A DNA stretch of 64,000 nucleotides from Candidatus Ruthia magnifica str. Cm (Calyptogena magnifica) (lineage in GTDB: Bacteria; Pseudomonadota; Gammaproteobacteria; PS1; Pseudothioglobaceae). The translations under genes were made by a program, and so were the position numbers. Shown here in pieces: positions 17,649 to 26,168 of this stretch. Location: assembly GCF_000015105.1 (NCBI RefSeq), contig NC_008610.1:806001-870000 (forward strand). The letters run 5' to 3'. Under the pieces are notes generated by a model. That model saw only the letters and a list, made by a program, of their open reading frames with translations, did not search any database and was not told where the DNA came from. How positions within the stretch are numbered: position 1 is the first letter of the stretch; each line of letters opens with the position of its first letter.

Positions 17649-18979
17649 TTAATGCCTTGTGGTATCAGCTCAACATAATTAAACGTATCAAAATCTAAAT
17701 ATTGCTTAGCAACATTAGCTATATCTTGAGTGCTTACTTGATTCATTTTATCCACATAATTTGACAACTTATCAATCTCCAATCCTACACTAGAGAGCAT
17801 ACCCAAGTAATATGACTGAGTAGAGACTTGGTCTTGTTCAAAAATAAAATCAGCTTCCAGTTGCACCTTAGTACGCCTTAGTTCGGCTTCAATTAAATGT
17901 GGCTTTTCAATCAGCTTCTTTACTTGAGTTTTTATCGTTTTAAGGATACTTTGATTACTAATCCCTTGTGCAGGAACAAAACTAATGGTGAATAAAGTAT
18001 CAAATTTATCATACAATCTATAACCCGCACTAATATCTGACACTATTTGTTGATTTCTAATTAATGTTTTTGATAAGCCATTATCTAAAATATAAGCCAA
18101 CATTTCTAGTTGATACGCTTTGTCTTCACTGTCCGTTGTAACTAAGCTTGGTACATGAAAACTTATTACATAAAATGGCAACTCTGCTTTAAGCTTGAGC
18201 GTTCGTGATTGTTTATTAAGTGCAATAGAAGGCCTCTTTTTATTATCATCAATATTTGGATTGGCCTTATATTCACCAAAATATCGGGTTGCGTATTTAA
18301 TCACACACTTTGGGTTAACATCACCCACCACAACCAATGTTGCATTATTAGGTACATAATAAGTTTCATACCAATGGCGTAAATCAGATAAATGATAATT
18401 TTCTATATCTGATTGAAAGCCAATAATGGGCGCATGATAAGCACCCTTTGAGTCAAAAGAAATTAGTTGTAAATTTTCATACACTTTTGCATTAGGATTA
18501 TCCTCAACACGTAACCTACGCTCTTCAATTACCACCTGTCTTTCCTTGATTAACTCAGCGTCTAAAAAACTCAAATGACGCATTCTATCAGCCTCCATCT
18601 TAATAGCAAGTTCTAGTTTTGATTGATGCATTTTTTGATAATAAGCAGTATAATCTTTCGAGGTAAAAGCATTTTCATCACCACCATTACGCGCAATAAT
18701 GCGGGAGAACTCTCCTGATTTATAATTACGTGAACCCTTAAACATCATATGCTCAAGCATATGCGAGATGCCTGTTATGGGTTGAGATTCATAACTAGCA
18801 CCCACTTTATACCAAAGTTGAGAGATAAATACAGGTGCACGATGATCAGTTTTAATAATAATTTTTAAACCATTATCAAGCACTGCCATACTCACATTTG
18901 AGCCACCAAATTCTTCAGAAAATACCAAATGATGAATGAATAAGGCAATATACGCTATGAATTTAATCATCTTTTGCAA
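17645..18979 (-). CDS. M16 family zinc peptidase, catalytic subunit, periplasmic
   Basis: The 444-residue product has a signal peptide (residues 1 to about 21) and a complete inverted zinc motif, HMLEH, at residues 73-77, in the typical setting GISHMLEHMMFKGS. The third zinc ligand is likely in the VIEERRLRVEDNP helix about 70 residues later. The substrate is unknown; relatives degrade peptides in the periplasm. It is the first gene of a three-gene run with the zinc-less partner and a cyclotransferase-like gene. Immediately upstream are the remains of msrQ, so the peptidase operon has lost its old neighbour but not its frame. Length is normal for the family. Confidence 0.91.
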   Translation of the reverse strand: MQKMIKFIAYIALFIHHLVFSEEFGGSNVSMAVLDNGLKIIIKTDHRAPVFISQLWYKVGASYESQPITGISHMLEHMMFKGSRNYKSGEFSRIIARNGGDENAFTSKDYTAYYQKMHQSKLELAIKMEADRMRHLSFLDAELIKERQVVIEERRLRVEDNPNAKVYENLQLISFDSKGAYHAPIIGFQSDIENYHLSDLRHWYETYYVPNNATLVVVGDVNPKCVIKYATRYFGEYKANPNIDDNKKRPSIALNKQSRTLKLKAELPFYVISFHVPSLVTTDSEDKAYQLEMLAYILDNGLSKTLIRNQQIVSDISAGYRLYDKFDTLFTISFVPAQGISNQSILKTIKTQVKKLIEKPHLIEAELRRTKVQLEADFIFEQDQVSTQSYYLGMLSSVGLEIDKLSNYVDKMNQVSTQDIANVAKQYLDFDTFNYVELIPQGIK

Positions 18980-18985
18980 TTAATC

Positions 18986-19235
18986 CTAAAACCAAGAAGC
19001 AGTAACCGCAATCAAACTATAAATTATCAGTTCAATATTCATAAACGATTTCACCTGCCAATAAAAATGCACAATAACCATTATAATAATCAAATAAATA
19101 GATTTATGTAGATTTTTCCAATACTTGCCTAAATAACGTACTATTTTATTAATTGAAGTAATTGCCAATAAAAACAACAAAATAAAGGAACTAAATGGTT
19201 GTACAAGGTCGTTTCCTTATGTTTTTTTGTGAGAA
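18986..19235 (-). pseudogene. msrQ: C-terminal remnant of msrQ (heme membrane subunit of methionine sulfoxide reductase)
   Basis: The reverse strand reads KIVRYLGKYWKNLHKSIYL, IIIMVIVHFYWQVKSFMNIE and LIIYSLIAVTASWF to a stop at 18986. This matches the end of MsrQ/YedZ, where a RRLGKRWKKLHRLVY helix carrying a heme-ligand His is followed by a VIHYWWLVK-type helix. Just upstream, SSFILLFLLAITSINK matches the preceding helix, reached after a frameshift near 19205. The N-terminal two-thirds of the protein is missing. MsrQ is the quinol-linked partner of MsrP, whose remains lie immediately upstream, as expected for a dead msrPQ operon. Confidence 0.75.
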
Positions 19236-19600
19236 AAGACTCTCAGACTCTCTTCTACCAATTACACGTTCACACGCTTATAACCAACGTGGACGATTCA
19301 TTGTTAGGTTAACATTGGCATAAGATGCAATATTCATTAGAAGCTTGATTTTTCCAAGTATTGAGTGATACAGTTTCTTGAAAATGAATTAAAACAATCT
19401 ATTTAATATTTTTAAAACCATACTTCCAAGACACAACCAAGAGCAGTGACGCATCATTTTGGCTGGATAATGTTTTATCATACAAACCAAGCTAATAAGC
19501 TCAAAAGCTCAAAAGCTCAAAAGATTCATTACTTCAGCAATTATCATAAGGCCAGTCCAAATAGGTTGTTTTTTACCATAGTATTTTGTATTTTAACATA
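19225..19600 (-). pseudogene. msrP: C-terminal remnant of msrP (periplasmic molybdopterin methionine sulfoxide reductase)
   Basis: Reading the reverse strand downward from about 19580: LDWPYDNC, then [20 protein letters not shown] followed by WKYGFKNIK, a stop, IVLIHFQETVSLNTWKNQAS, NEY, a frameshift, ANVNLTMNRPRW and a stop. MsrP ends with the order WPYVEGL, GLYGK..P.QNGAP.RLVVPWKYGFKSIKSIV, TTWN..AP.EYGFYANVNP and DHPRWSQ, so the order and spacing match. In-frame stops and at least one frameshift make it dead. The enzyme repaired oxidised methionine in periplasmic proteins with electrons from MsrQ. Confidence 0.78.
19497..19523. repeat. Three tandem copies of an 8-bp unit (AAGCTCAA)
   Basis: AAGCTCAA is repeated three times head to tail and followed by AAG. 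It lies inside the msrP remnant, in the stretch that would have encoded a leucine-rich helix, so it looks like replication slippage after selection was lost rather than a functional element. Confidence 0.85.
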
Positions 19601-19782
19601 AGCAAGGTTTTGTACGGTGATTAAGATAGTGAGTCTCATCGATTACATAGCATTCAGTAATTTTTTCATCATTCATATTGTCGAGAGTACTACTTTTGGT
19701 TATACGTCGTCAAATACGCAAAGTTTTACTTTTATAAAAATAAAAGAATAGTAAAATTAATTTTTTTTATACTTGAATTGTT
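19600..19782. other. Spacer upstream of ftsY
   Basis: AT-rich; the reverse strand may contain further msrP debris upstream of the readable part, but no motif is clear. The last 60 bases contain long A and T runs directly before the ftsY start, with no good Shine-Dalgarno sequence. Confidence 0.4.
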
Positions 19783-20739
19783 ATGTTTAATTTTTTTAAA
19801 AAAAATCAACCCCAATCAGAAAATTTAGACGTGGATAAGTCAACTTCATTAAAGCAACTCCTAAATAAATCTAGACAAAAGTTAGGGTCTAGCTTATCTT
19901 CTTTATTATTAGGTGAAAAAGAAATTAATGAAGATTTATTAGAAACACTAGAAACGCTATTAATCACTGCTGATATTGGCATTAATACTACAGATAAAAT
20001 ACTAGAATCTGTACGTAAAAATGCCTCTAGAAAAACCTTAAAAGATACTGAAAGCTTATATCAATTCTTAAAAGATACATTGGACAAATTATTGATCGAA
20101 GATAATCAACTTAAGACTAATATTAATGAAACTTTTGTTATTCTAATTGTGGGTGTTAATGGTGCTGGTAAAACCACCTTGATTGGTAAATTGGCAAAAT
20201 CTTTTCAAAATCAAGGCAAGTCGATTATGTTAGCAGCAGGCGATACCTTTCGTGCTGCAGCCGTTGAACAACTTAAAATATGGGGTGAGCGTAATCAAAT
20301 ACCCGTGATTGCACAAACAACGGGTGCCGATTCAGCTTCGGTTATCTTTGATGCTTATCAATCAGCACAAGCTAAGAATATTGATATTCTAATTGCCGAC
20401 ACTGCAGGACGATTACACACGCAAGACAACCTTATGCAAGAACTGGCCAAAATTAAGCGCGTCATTGCCAAACAAAATGCAGACGCACCACATGAAACTA
20501 TGCTGGTTATTGACGGCAGTTCAGGGCAAAATGCTATCAATCAAGCCCGAGAATTTAACAAAGCAGTTGTTCTAAGTGGTATTAGCATAACTAAGCTAGA
20601 TGGTACTGCCAAAGGTGGGGTATTATTTGCGATTGCCGATGAACTTAATCTACCTATTCGTTATATTGGCGTAGGTGAAGGGATTGATGATCTTAAAGTC
20701 TTTCAATCCAAGGAATTCATCAACGCTTTATTTGATTAA
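19783..20739 (+). CDS. ftsY: Signal recognition particle receptor FtsY
   Basis: GTPase that docks SRP-ribosome complexes at the SecYEG translocon. The 318-residue product has the four-helix N domain (about 15-105) and the SRP G domain: P-loop GVNGAGKTTLIGKLAK near 125, GDTFRAAAVEQL, DTAGRLHTQDNL and TKLDGTAKGG near 272, ending GVGEGIDDLKVF. The long acidic A domain of E. coli FtsY is absent; only about 15 residues precede the N domain, starting with a short FNFFKK amphipathic helix that could bind membrane. Neither ftsE and ftsX, its usual neighbours, nor rsmD is present. The start ATG lies after long T/A runs. Confidence 0.95.
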   Translation: MFNFFKKNQPQSENLDVDKSTSLKQLLNKSRQKLGSSLSSLLLGEKEINEDLLETLETLLITADIGINTTDKILESVRKNASRKTLKDTESLYQFLKDTLDKLLIEDNQLKTNINETFVILIVGVNGAGKTTLIGKLAKSFQNQGKSIMLAAGDTFRAAAVEQLKIWGERNQIPVIAQTTGADSASVIFDAYQSAQAKNIDILIADTAGRLHTQDNLMQELAKIKRVIAKQNADAPHETMLVIDGSSGQNAINQAREFNKAVVLSGISITKLDGTAKGGVLFAIADELNLPIRYIGVGEGIDDLKVFQSKEFINALFD

Positions 20740-21880
20740 ATGATACAATGATTGAAGACTCTGTGTGTTTTATAAAAAAATTCTTTATTTATTACTAATA
20801 TTTGTTTGCTCTTATTCTTCATATACAACGGATGTTCATACTTTTTTGATCAATATTTTAATAACTATTCTGAAAATTTAGAAGATGTCATGTAAATGTC
20901 AGGCCTATTGTATCGTACAGGATTTGACAATGAAAAATATTTCTTACTGTTGGTAAAATATTTTGTTGAAAAGGCCTTCAAAAGTGAAAGATTTATATGC
21001 TACAAACATCAATATCAGTGATTTTATTAGTCATCTATCGTCAGATAAAATCCTTATAATTAATCTCGTTTTAATCAAAATTATTTTGTGCAAACATACT
21101 TGAATTTTTAGATTGCTGTCATAACTTGTTACAGCAATCGAAATACCCAATCCATTTCAGTTTAAAACAAACACTTGAAATCAGCAAAAATCAAAGCTCT
21201 GAAGTACAAAAACAAAAATCAATCATCGACACAGATTTTATTGATTTATAACTGACATAAAGAGATCAATATTCTGATAATATTAACATCATACATTGTT
21301 TTTTTGATACAATTTTAGTTAACATGTAACTTGAAACTATGCTTGAATGCTTAACAAATAATATACAAGATGATTTTGACATTAATAAACCATCAGAAAT
21401 TGGATTACTTAAAGCAAGTCATTACTTAATTTAGATGCCAGTAAACGTATAAAAGTTGAAATTGAACAAATTTTCAAGCATGCAAAATTGGCAAATATTT
21501 TAGGTATTAACTATAAAAATTACTCTGACGATTTAACCAAACTTAAATTAAAACATTATTTTATAAATCCTTTATACCACTTGATAAGTTAAGAAAAAAT
21601 GCATTCAAAAATAACACTACAAATTGTACACCGAAATTTATCCTCAATCAAGCATCAAATTAGCAGCTATAAAAACGATTATGGTGCTGTGATTAAGAGC
21701 AACGTTAGAATGAGTGAATAGGCCCTTATTCACATGAGAAAAATAGAAAATTACGTTTGGTATTAATTTAACCATGCCACTTGGTAACAACACCAGACAA
21801 TAAAGTGTTACAAAACTTAACATACAAGCCGAGTAAACTAAACTGGATATTAAATAATTTAAACAAAATTTATTTTCACA
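20740..21880. other. Eroded spacer, forward-strand relics
   Basis: More than 1.1 kb with no intact frame. Forward-strand patches look coding: about 20770-20850 (KKILYLLLIFVCSYSS, which resembles a signal peptide), about 21100-21250 (LLQQSKYPIHFSLKQTLE, QKQKSIIDTDFIDL) and about 21430-21590 (LDASKRIKVEIEQIFKHAK, LANILGINYKNYSDDLTKLK). They run toward the decayed efflux genes downstream and may be earlier parts of the same operon, but I cannot assign them to families. Confidence 0.45.
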
Positions 21881-22088
21881 AGTGCTCACACTTAACGAGT
21901 TAAAAAATACAAAATCACTTACTACTAAACTTAATTATCATGATTTATATGAACACGCTAAAACACATTATGAAATGGAGTTGAAAAGCGATATTGAAGA
22001 TACGCTCACTCAATTCACCAATGTAGAATACAAATTAGCAAAAAACCAATTTGGTTTTGTTATTATTTTTGAAAACTTACCTTTTTAG
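21600..22088 (+). pseudogene. Relic of an outer-membrane efflux protein (TolC-like, tentative)
   Basis: Forward-strand pieces read IKHQISSYKNDYGAVIKSNV and then, from 21882, a clean 68-codon end containing YHDLYEHAKTHYEMELKSDI, EDTLTQFTNVEYKLAKNQFG and FVIIFENLPF. The pattern of an amphipathic helix followed by a Glu/Leu-rich stretch, QxxNVEYxLAKNQFxF and a stop recalls the C-terminal repeat of TolC-family channels (QVEYLLAKTQFEYA-type). It lies 23 bases before the dead HlyD-type adaptor, which is the usual partner. The match is by pattern only, so the assignment is tentative. Confidence 0.4.
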
Positions 22089-22111
22089 GCAATATTTACA
22101 AGAGAAGCTCC

Positions 22112-22569
22112 ATGAAAATTAAATTGATTATTTTGCTGTTATTTATTAATATAGATACATCAGTATTAGAAATATATCCACTGGTTTTTGGTGAAATTAT
22201 CATGATTAAATCTGTCTGAAGTTTTGTTAAACAAGGCGATTTACTGACACAAATTGACAATGCGTAAGCAAAACTAGAACTAGACTACAAAAAACCTATC
22301 AGCAAAATTTTAATGATAAATAGTTGGATATTCAACAAACACAGGAGTTATATGACCGCCTAGTTTCTTTACACAAGAATTTAGAAATCATACAATTGGT
22401 TTTTGACAAATAAAAACGCAAATTAAAAGCGTACAATATCAAAATTGTTGAAATTGAACTGAAAAAATACCAAATTTACGTACTCATATCTGGCGCCATT
22501 AAAGCCACACCTAATTTAAAAAATACAATCAACACTAACACGCCGAAGGTGCTAATAATTTTAGAATAA
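22112..22569 (+). pseudogene. Dead periplasmic adaptor (HlyD / membrane fusion protein) gene
   Basis: Starts with ATG 22112 and a signal-like KIKLIILLLFINIDTS, then LEIYPLVFGEIIMIKSV, a TGA stop, SFVKQGDLLTQIDNA, a TAA stop and AKLELDY: the biotinyl-lipoyl-like strand pattern (GEV..V.V..G..VKKGQLL..ID...AKL.L) of membrane fusion proteins. After more stops come TQELYDRLVSLHKNLEIIQ (the coiled-coil arm) and KIVEIELKKYQIYVLISGAI (the returning lipoyl strand). At least four in-frame stops are present. The intact gene would have linked an inner-membrane pump to TolC. Confidence 0.65.
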
Positions 22570-23115
22570 TTAAGGGCTTATTTTCTGATATTTTGCTGAA
22601 TTTTGACCATACCCATTTTTAATAGATTGACTTGTTGAGTAAATATCTAGTCATGCCAGTATAATAAATCTTCAGTATTAATTTAGTTATTTTCAGTATT
22701 AAAAGCTCGTTTGATTAATTTTTTTAAAGATTGTACATACTTAATTTTAAATAAGATTTAAATTCTATACTGCATATTCGTTTTGTTAAAAATCTCATCA
22801 AATAACTACTGTAAATGGTTAATAATTTATTGAGTATACTTATCAACCTCACGCTCAAAACTATTCTGCTCATCTTGCTTTAATGATTGATTGACATCTA
22901 AATAAATCTTAATGTTGTCTAACTTAGTACACGTGAGTTTTGATATTGGTCAAAATCAATCACTGGATTTTCAATCTTGTCACTAATATGTGTTAATTTT
23001 TTCATAACTAACCACGCCTAGTACAATAACGGCTATTAATGAAATCAGTACAAACAATAAGTCAATACGTTACACGATAATAAAAAGTTTTCTCAATAAA
23101 TTTCAACATGCTCAC
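22570..23115. other. Eroded spacer with a reverse-strand relic
   Basis: No intact gene. On the reverse strand, about 22835-23005 reads KKLTHISDKIENPVIDFDQY, QNSRVL, a frame change, then LDNIKIYLDVNQSLKQDEQN and SFEREVDKYTQ to a stop. It looks like the end of a small dead gene of unknown family. The forward strand from 22600 to 22830 shows only AT-rich sequence with many stops. Confidence 0.4.
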
Positions 23116-23342
23116 TTACTCATACTCAACGTCTAAATTGGGTAACCGAGCCTTCATTATGTGTGATTAAAGCAATCATAACAGTTTTACAAATATTTGA
23201 CCATTGCGGCGGGTGATAATGATTCATCGAAATCTTAATAATAACCTACGTTTTTAAAGCCAAAAGTTTGATGCAATTTACTATCAAGCATTATCCAGCT
23301 TGATAATTTAGACAACATCTTTAAATCAGATAGCGTATTCAT
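23116..23342 (-). pseudogene. phhB: Dead pterin-4a-carbinolamine dehydratase gene
   Basis: The ATG at 23342 opens NTLSDLKMLSKLSSWIML, then DSKLHQTFGFKNV, matching the family start (L..LPGW.L.....L.R.F.FKDF). After a stop and frameshift near 23225, the reverse strand reads NHYHPPQWSNICKTVMIALI then THNEGSVT, matching the catalytic HHPEWSNVYN.V.I.L.TH..GGLT core; a second frameshift gives NLDVEYE and a stop at 23116. The catalytic His-His pair (HHP) has become HYHPP. The intact enzyme would have recycled tetrahydropterin cofactor. The gene lies five bases downstream of hemC on the same strand. Confidence 0.72.
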
Positions 23343-23346
23343 TCTT

Positions 23347-24261
23347 TTAGTTTTTTAAAATATCTTTAGCACCTAATGATATGAGTTTATTTGCCAATTC
23401 AACACCCAAAGCCTCTGCTTGAGAAACATGACTCAAAATCTGTTCTTTTAATATCACACCAGTATCAACATTACCCACCAAACCTGTTAACATTATTTGC
23501 TCATTATCAATCAAAGCAAAACCTGCAATCGGTACCGAACAACCACCCTCAAGGCGTGCATTCATAGCTCTCTCTGCGCTTACCATGTAGGTGGTTTCAA
23601 CATCAATCAAAGGCTTAATTAAATCTAAAATTTCTGTATCGTTTTCACGAATTTCAATACCCACTACTCCTTGCCCTACGGCAGGCAAGCTTTGCTGGTC
23701 AGAAATTTGTTGCTTGATTCGACTCTCAAATCCTAGACGAATAAGCCCTGCACAAGCAAGAATAATGCCATCAAATCCACCTTTATCTAATTTTTTTAAT
23801 CGAGTATTAACATTGCCACGTAAATCTAGAATTTTTAAATCAGGTCGAATAGCTTTAAGTTGCACAATACGACGTATTGAACAAGTACCAACTTTAGCAT
23901 TTTGTGGTAAATCATCAATACTTGAAAAATCATTGGAAACAAAGGCATCAAAGGGATTTTCACGTTTTAAAATTGCCCCTAACTTAAATCCTTGTGGTAT
24001 TTCATAAGGCACATCTTTCATAGAATGCACGGCAATATCAGTTATACCCTTCATCATACTAACTTCTAATTCTTTAATAAACAAACCCTTACCACCAATT
24101 TTTGACAAAGGTGAGTTTAGAATTTGATCACCCTTAGTTGTCATTTCCACTAGAATAACTGTTAGATCAGGATGGTGTTTTTCCAGTCTAATTTTAACAT
24201 TCTGAGCTTGCCATAACGCCAATGGAGATTGTCGAGTTGCAATTTTTAGAGTTTTGTTCAT
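23347..24261 (-). CDS. hemC: Hydroxymethylbilane synthase (porphobilinogen deaminase)
   Basis: Condenses four porphobilinogens into hydroxymethylbilane on a dipyrromethane cofactor, in tetrapyrrole synthesis. The 304-residue product has the family's IATRQSPLALWQAQ start, KGLFIKELE, AVHSMKDVP near 83, GTCSIRR near 127, LRGNVNTRLKKL and the cofactor-carrying cysteine in EGGCSVPIAGFA near 240. Length is normal. The usual next genes of the hemCDX cluster are absent: a dead phhB follows immediately. With hemJ it supports an intact heme pathway, needed for SoxXA and other cytochromes. Confidence 0.96.
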   Translation of the reverse strand: MNKTLKIATRQSPLALWQAQNVKIRLEKHHPDLTVILVEMTTKGDQILNSPLSKIGGKGLFIKELEVSMMKGITDIAVHSMKDVPYEIPQGFKLGAILKRENPFDAFVSNDFSSIDDLPQNAKVGTCSIRRIVQLKAIRPDLKILDLRGNVNTRLKKLDKGGFDGIILACAGLIRLGFESRIKQQISDQQSLPAVGQGVVGIEIRENDTEILDLIKPLIDVETTYMVSAERAMNARLEGGCSVPIAGFALIDNEQIMLTGLVGNVDTGVILKEQILSHVSQAEALGVELANKLISLGAKDILKN

Positions 24262-24314
24262 GGTTGAAAGAGTTTATATTAAAATATATACTTGCTTCTA
24301 ATTTTATCACGTCG

Positions 24315-24725
24315 CAAAATTTAGCAGCACTACCACTGAAAAAAAATTCTTAGAAGATGCTCAGTTAGTGTATAAAAATGAAACACCTATTTTAATAATG
24401 TTTTTCTATTCCTAACTACTATTATTGTCAAAAAATCATTACGTCAATGAATGAATTTGATGAATATAAAAACAAAGTTATTATTCTCCATATTAATGCT
24501 AACACACTAAAAAATACGAAGGACTCTTATAATATTGACACCAATCACGGTGGATTTACCTTTTAGAATGACATTAATTTTTACCCCATAGTATTTCTTA
24601 TAAACAATTATGATGCAAACTAAGGCAAAATAGTTGACGTATCCAGTATGGATTATTATTAGACTGAGCTTGTCAATGTGATTGACAAATCAATCACTAA
24701 ACTTAAACCAATTAAAGGCAGAATT
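24315..24725 (+). pseudogene. Dead thioredoxin-fold protein gene upstream of argH
   Basis: The forward strand reads KFLEDAQLVYKNETPILIMF, a frame change, FSIPNYYYCQKIITSMNEFD, EYKNKVIILHINAN, DTNHGGFTF, a stop, NDINFYPIVFLINNYDAN, a stop, GKIVDVSSMDYY, a stop and [14 protein letters not shown]. This follows a thioredoxin-related protein: FS.P.CPYC active site, KINLD strand, PTLVFLD strand, then a helix ending D.SL..L. The first active-site cysteine position reads Tyr (NYYYC). Several in-frame stops show it is dead. Its last frame runs without a stop into argH, which confuses the argH start. Confidence 0.6.
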
Positions 24726-26168
24726 ATGACGAACGACACACAATATAAACGACACAAAACAGTCCTCAAGGAGGAGTCTAGACGGACAATACAAATTAAT
24801 AAATCTTGGGGCGGGCGTTTTAATGAACCAACAGATGAATTTGTTAAAATTTTTGGAGCGTCAATATTCTTTGACAAGATTTTAGCGCCTTATGATATTC
24901 AAGGCTCAATTGCTCATGCTACCATGTTGCAAGAAGTTGGTTTGCTCACTGAAAATGAAAAAAATAAAATTATTAAAGGCCTTGAGAGAATTCTAAGTGA
25001 AGTCAAAACTGGTGAATTTAAGTGGTCAATAACACTTGAAGATATACATATGAATATTGAGGCACGTTTAGTTAAGATGATTGGCGATACAGGCAAAAAA
25101 CTACATACAGGACGCTCTCGTAATGATCAAATTGTAACTGATATTCGCCTTTATTTACGCGACCAAGTTGATGATATTACCAACGAAATTAAACGCTTAC
25201 AACTGGTATTAGCTGATTTAGCTGAAAAAGAGACAAATACAATCATGCCTGGCTTTACCCATCTTCAAGCCGCACAACCAATCAGTTTTGGTCATCATAT
25301 GATGGCTTATTTTGAAATGTTAGCGCGTGATGTAGAGCGTCTATTTGATTGTCGCAAGCGCATCAACTCAATGCCGCTAGGATCGGCTGCATTAGCAGGT
25401 ACCACTTACTCGATTAAACGCACACGTACAGCTGAATTATTAGGTTTTGAACGCATTTGCCTTAATTCACTTGATGGAGTGAGTGATCGAGATTTTGTCA
25501 TTGAATTTTTATCCACAGCAAGTATCATAATGATGCATCTTTCACGCTTTTCAGAAGAGTTAATTTTATGGTCAAGTGCACAGTTTAATTTTATCGAATT
25601 GCCTGATAGTTTTTGCACAGGATCATCCATCATGCCACAAAAAAAAAACCCAGATGTGCCTGAATTGGTTCGCGGAAAAACAGGCCGCGTGTATGGTAAT
25701 TTAACCTCATTGCTTACAATTATGAAATCCCAGCCACTGGCTTACAACAAAGACAATCAAGAAGATAAAGAACCATTATTTGATACGGTTGACACTTTAA
25801 AAGCCTGTTTACGTGTGTTTGCAGACATGATACCAACCATTCAAATTAAACGTGATAATATGTATAACTCAACCAAACAAGGCTACACTACAGCCACTGA
25901 TTTAGCTGATTATTTAGTTAACAAAGGCTTACCCTTTAGAGATGCGCACAAAGTAGTTGGAAAATCAGTTGCTTACGGTATTGAGCACCAAAAAGATTTA
26001 AGCGAGCTTAGTTTGGAAGAACTACAAGCATTTGATAGTCGCATTGAAAACGATGTATTTGAAATTCTCTCACTAGAAGGTTCATTAAATGCACGTAATC
26101 ACTTAGGCGCAACTAGCCCCAATCAAGTCAAACAAGCCATAAAAATAGCAAGAAAAACTTTAAAATAA
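24726..26168 (+). CDS. argH: Argininosuccinate lyase
   Basis: Splits argininosuccinate to arginine and fumarate, the last step of arginine synthesis. The family signature [11 protein letters not shown] (flexible loop with the catalytic Ser) is near residue 300, with [14 protein letters not shown] at the N-terminus of the conserved core, [12 protein letters not shown] near 135 and [10 protein letters not shown]. Known ArgH proteins begin only a few residues before WGGRF; here the first ATG in frame at 24726 gives about 35 extra residues. A strong Shine-Dalgarno (AAGGAGGAG, 24768-24776) lies inside that extension with no ATG, GTG or TTG correctly spaced after it, so true initiation may use a rare codon near 24790. 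The stop overlaps the fmt start (TAATG). Confidence 0.9.
   Translation: MTNDTQYKRHKTVLKEESRRTIQINKSWGGRFNEPTDEFVKIFGASIFFDKILAPYDIQGSIAHATMLQEVGLLTENEKNKIIKGLERILSEVKTGEFKWSITLEDIHMNIEARLVKMIGDTGKKLHTGRSRNDQIVTDIRLYLRDQVDDITNEIKRLQLVLADLAEKETNTIMPGFTHLQAAQPISFGHHMMAYFEMLARDVERLFDCRKRINSMPLGSAALAGTTYSIKRTRTAELLGFERICLNSLDGVSDRDFVIEFLSTASIIMMHLSRFSEELILWSSAQFNFIELPDSFCTGSSIMPQKKNPDVPELVRGKTGRVYGNLTSLLTIMKSQPLAYNKDNQEDKEPLFDTVDTLKACLRVFADMIPTIQIKRDNMYNSTKQGYTTATDLADYLVNKGLPFRDAHKVVGKSVAYGIEHQKDLSELSLEELQAFDSRIENDVFEILSLEGSLNARNHLGATSPNQVKQAIKIARKTLK

Noticed and set aside
18986-19180. A 64-residue membrane protein
   Set aside because: It reads as the C-terminal end of MsrQ after a frameshift, not as an independent protein.
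19235-19265. tRNA-like D-arm string (TAATTGGTAGA) on the reverse strand
   Set aside because: It falls in the msrP relic, aligned with MsrP residues; no acceptor stem, anticodon arm or T arm can be formed.
24726-24790. A thioredoxin-ArgH fusion protein
   Set aside because: The upstream thioredoxin-like sequence has several stops, so only its last few codons could be joined to argH.
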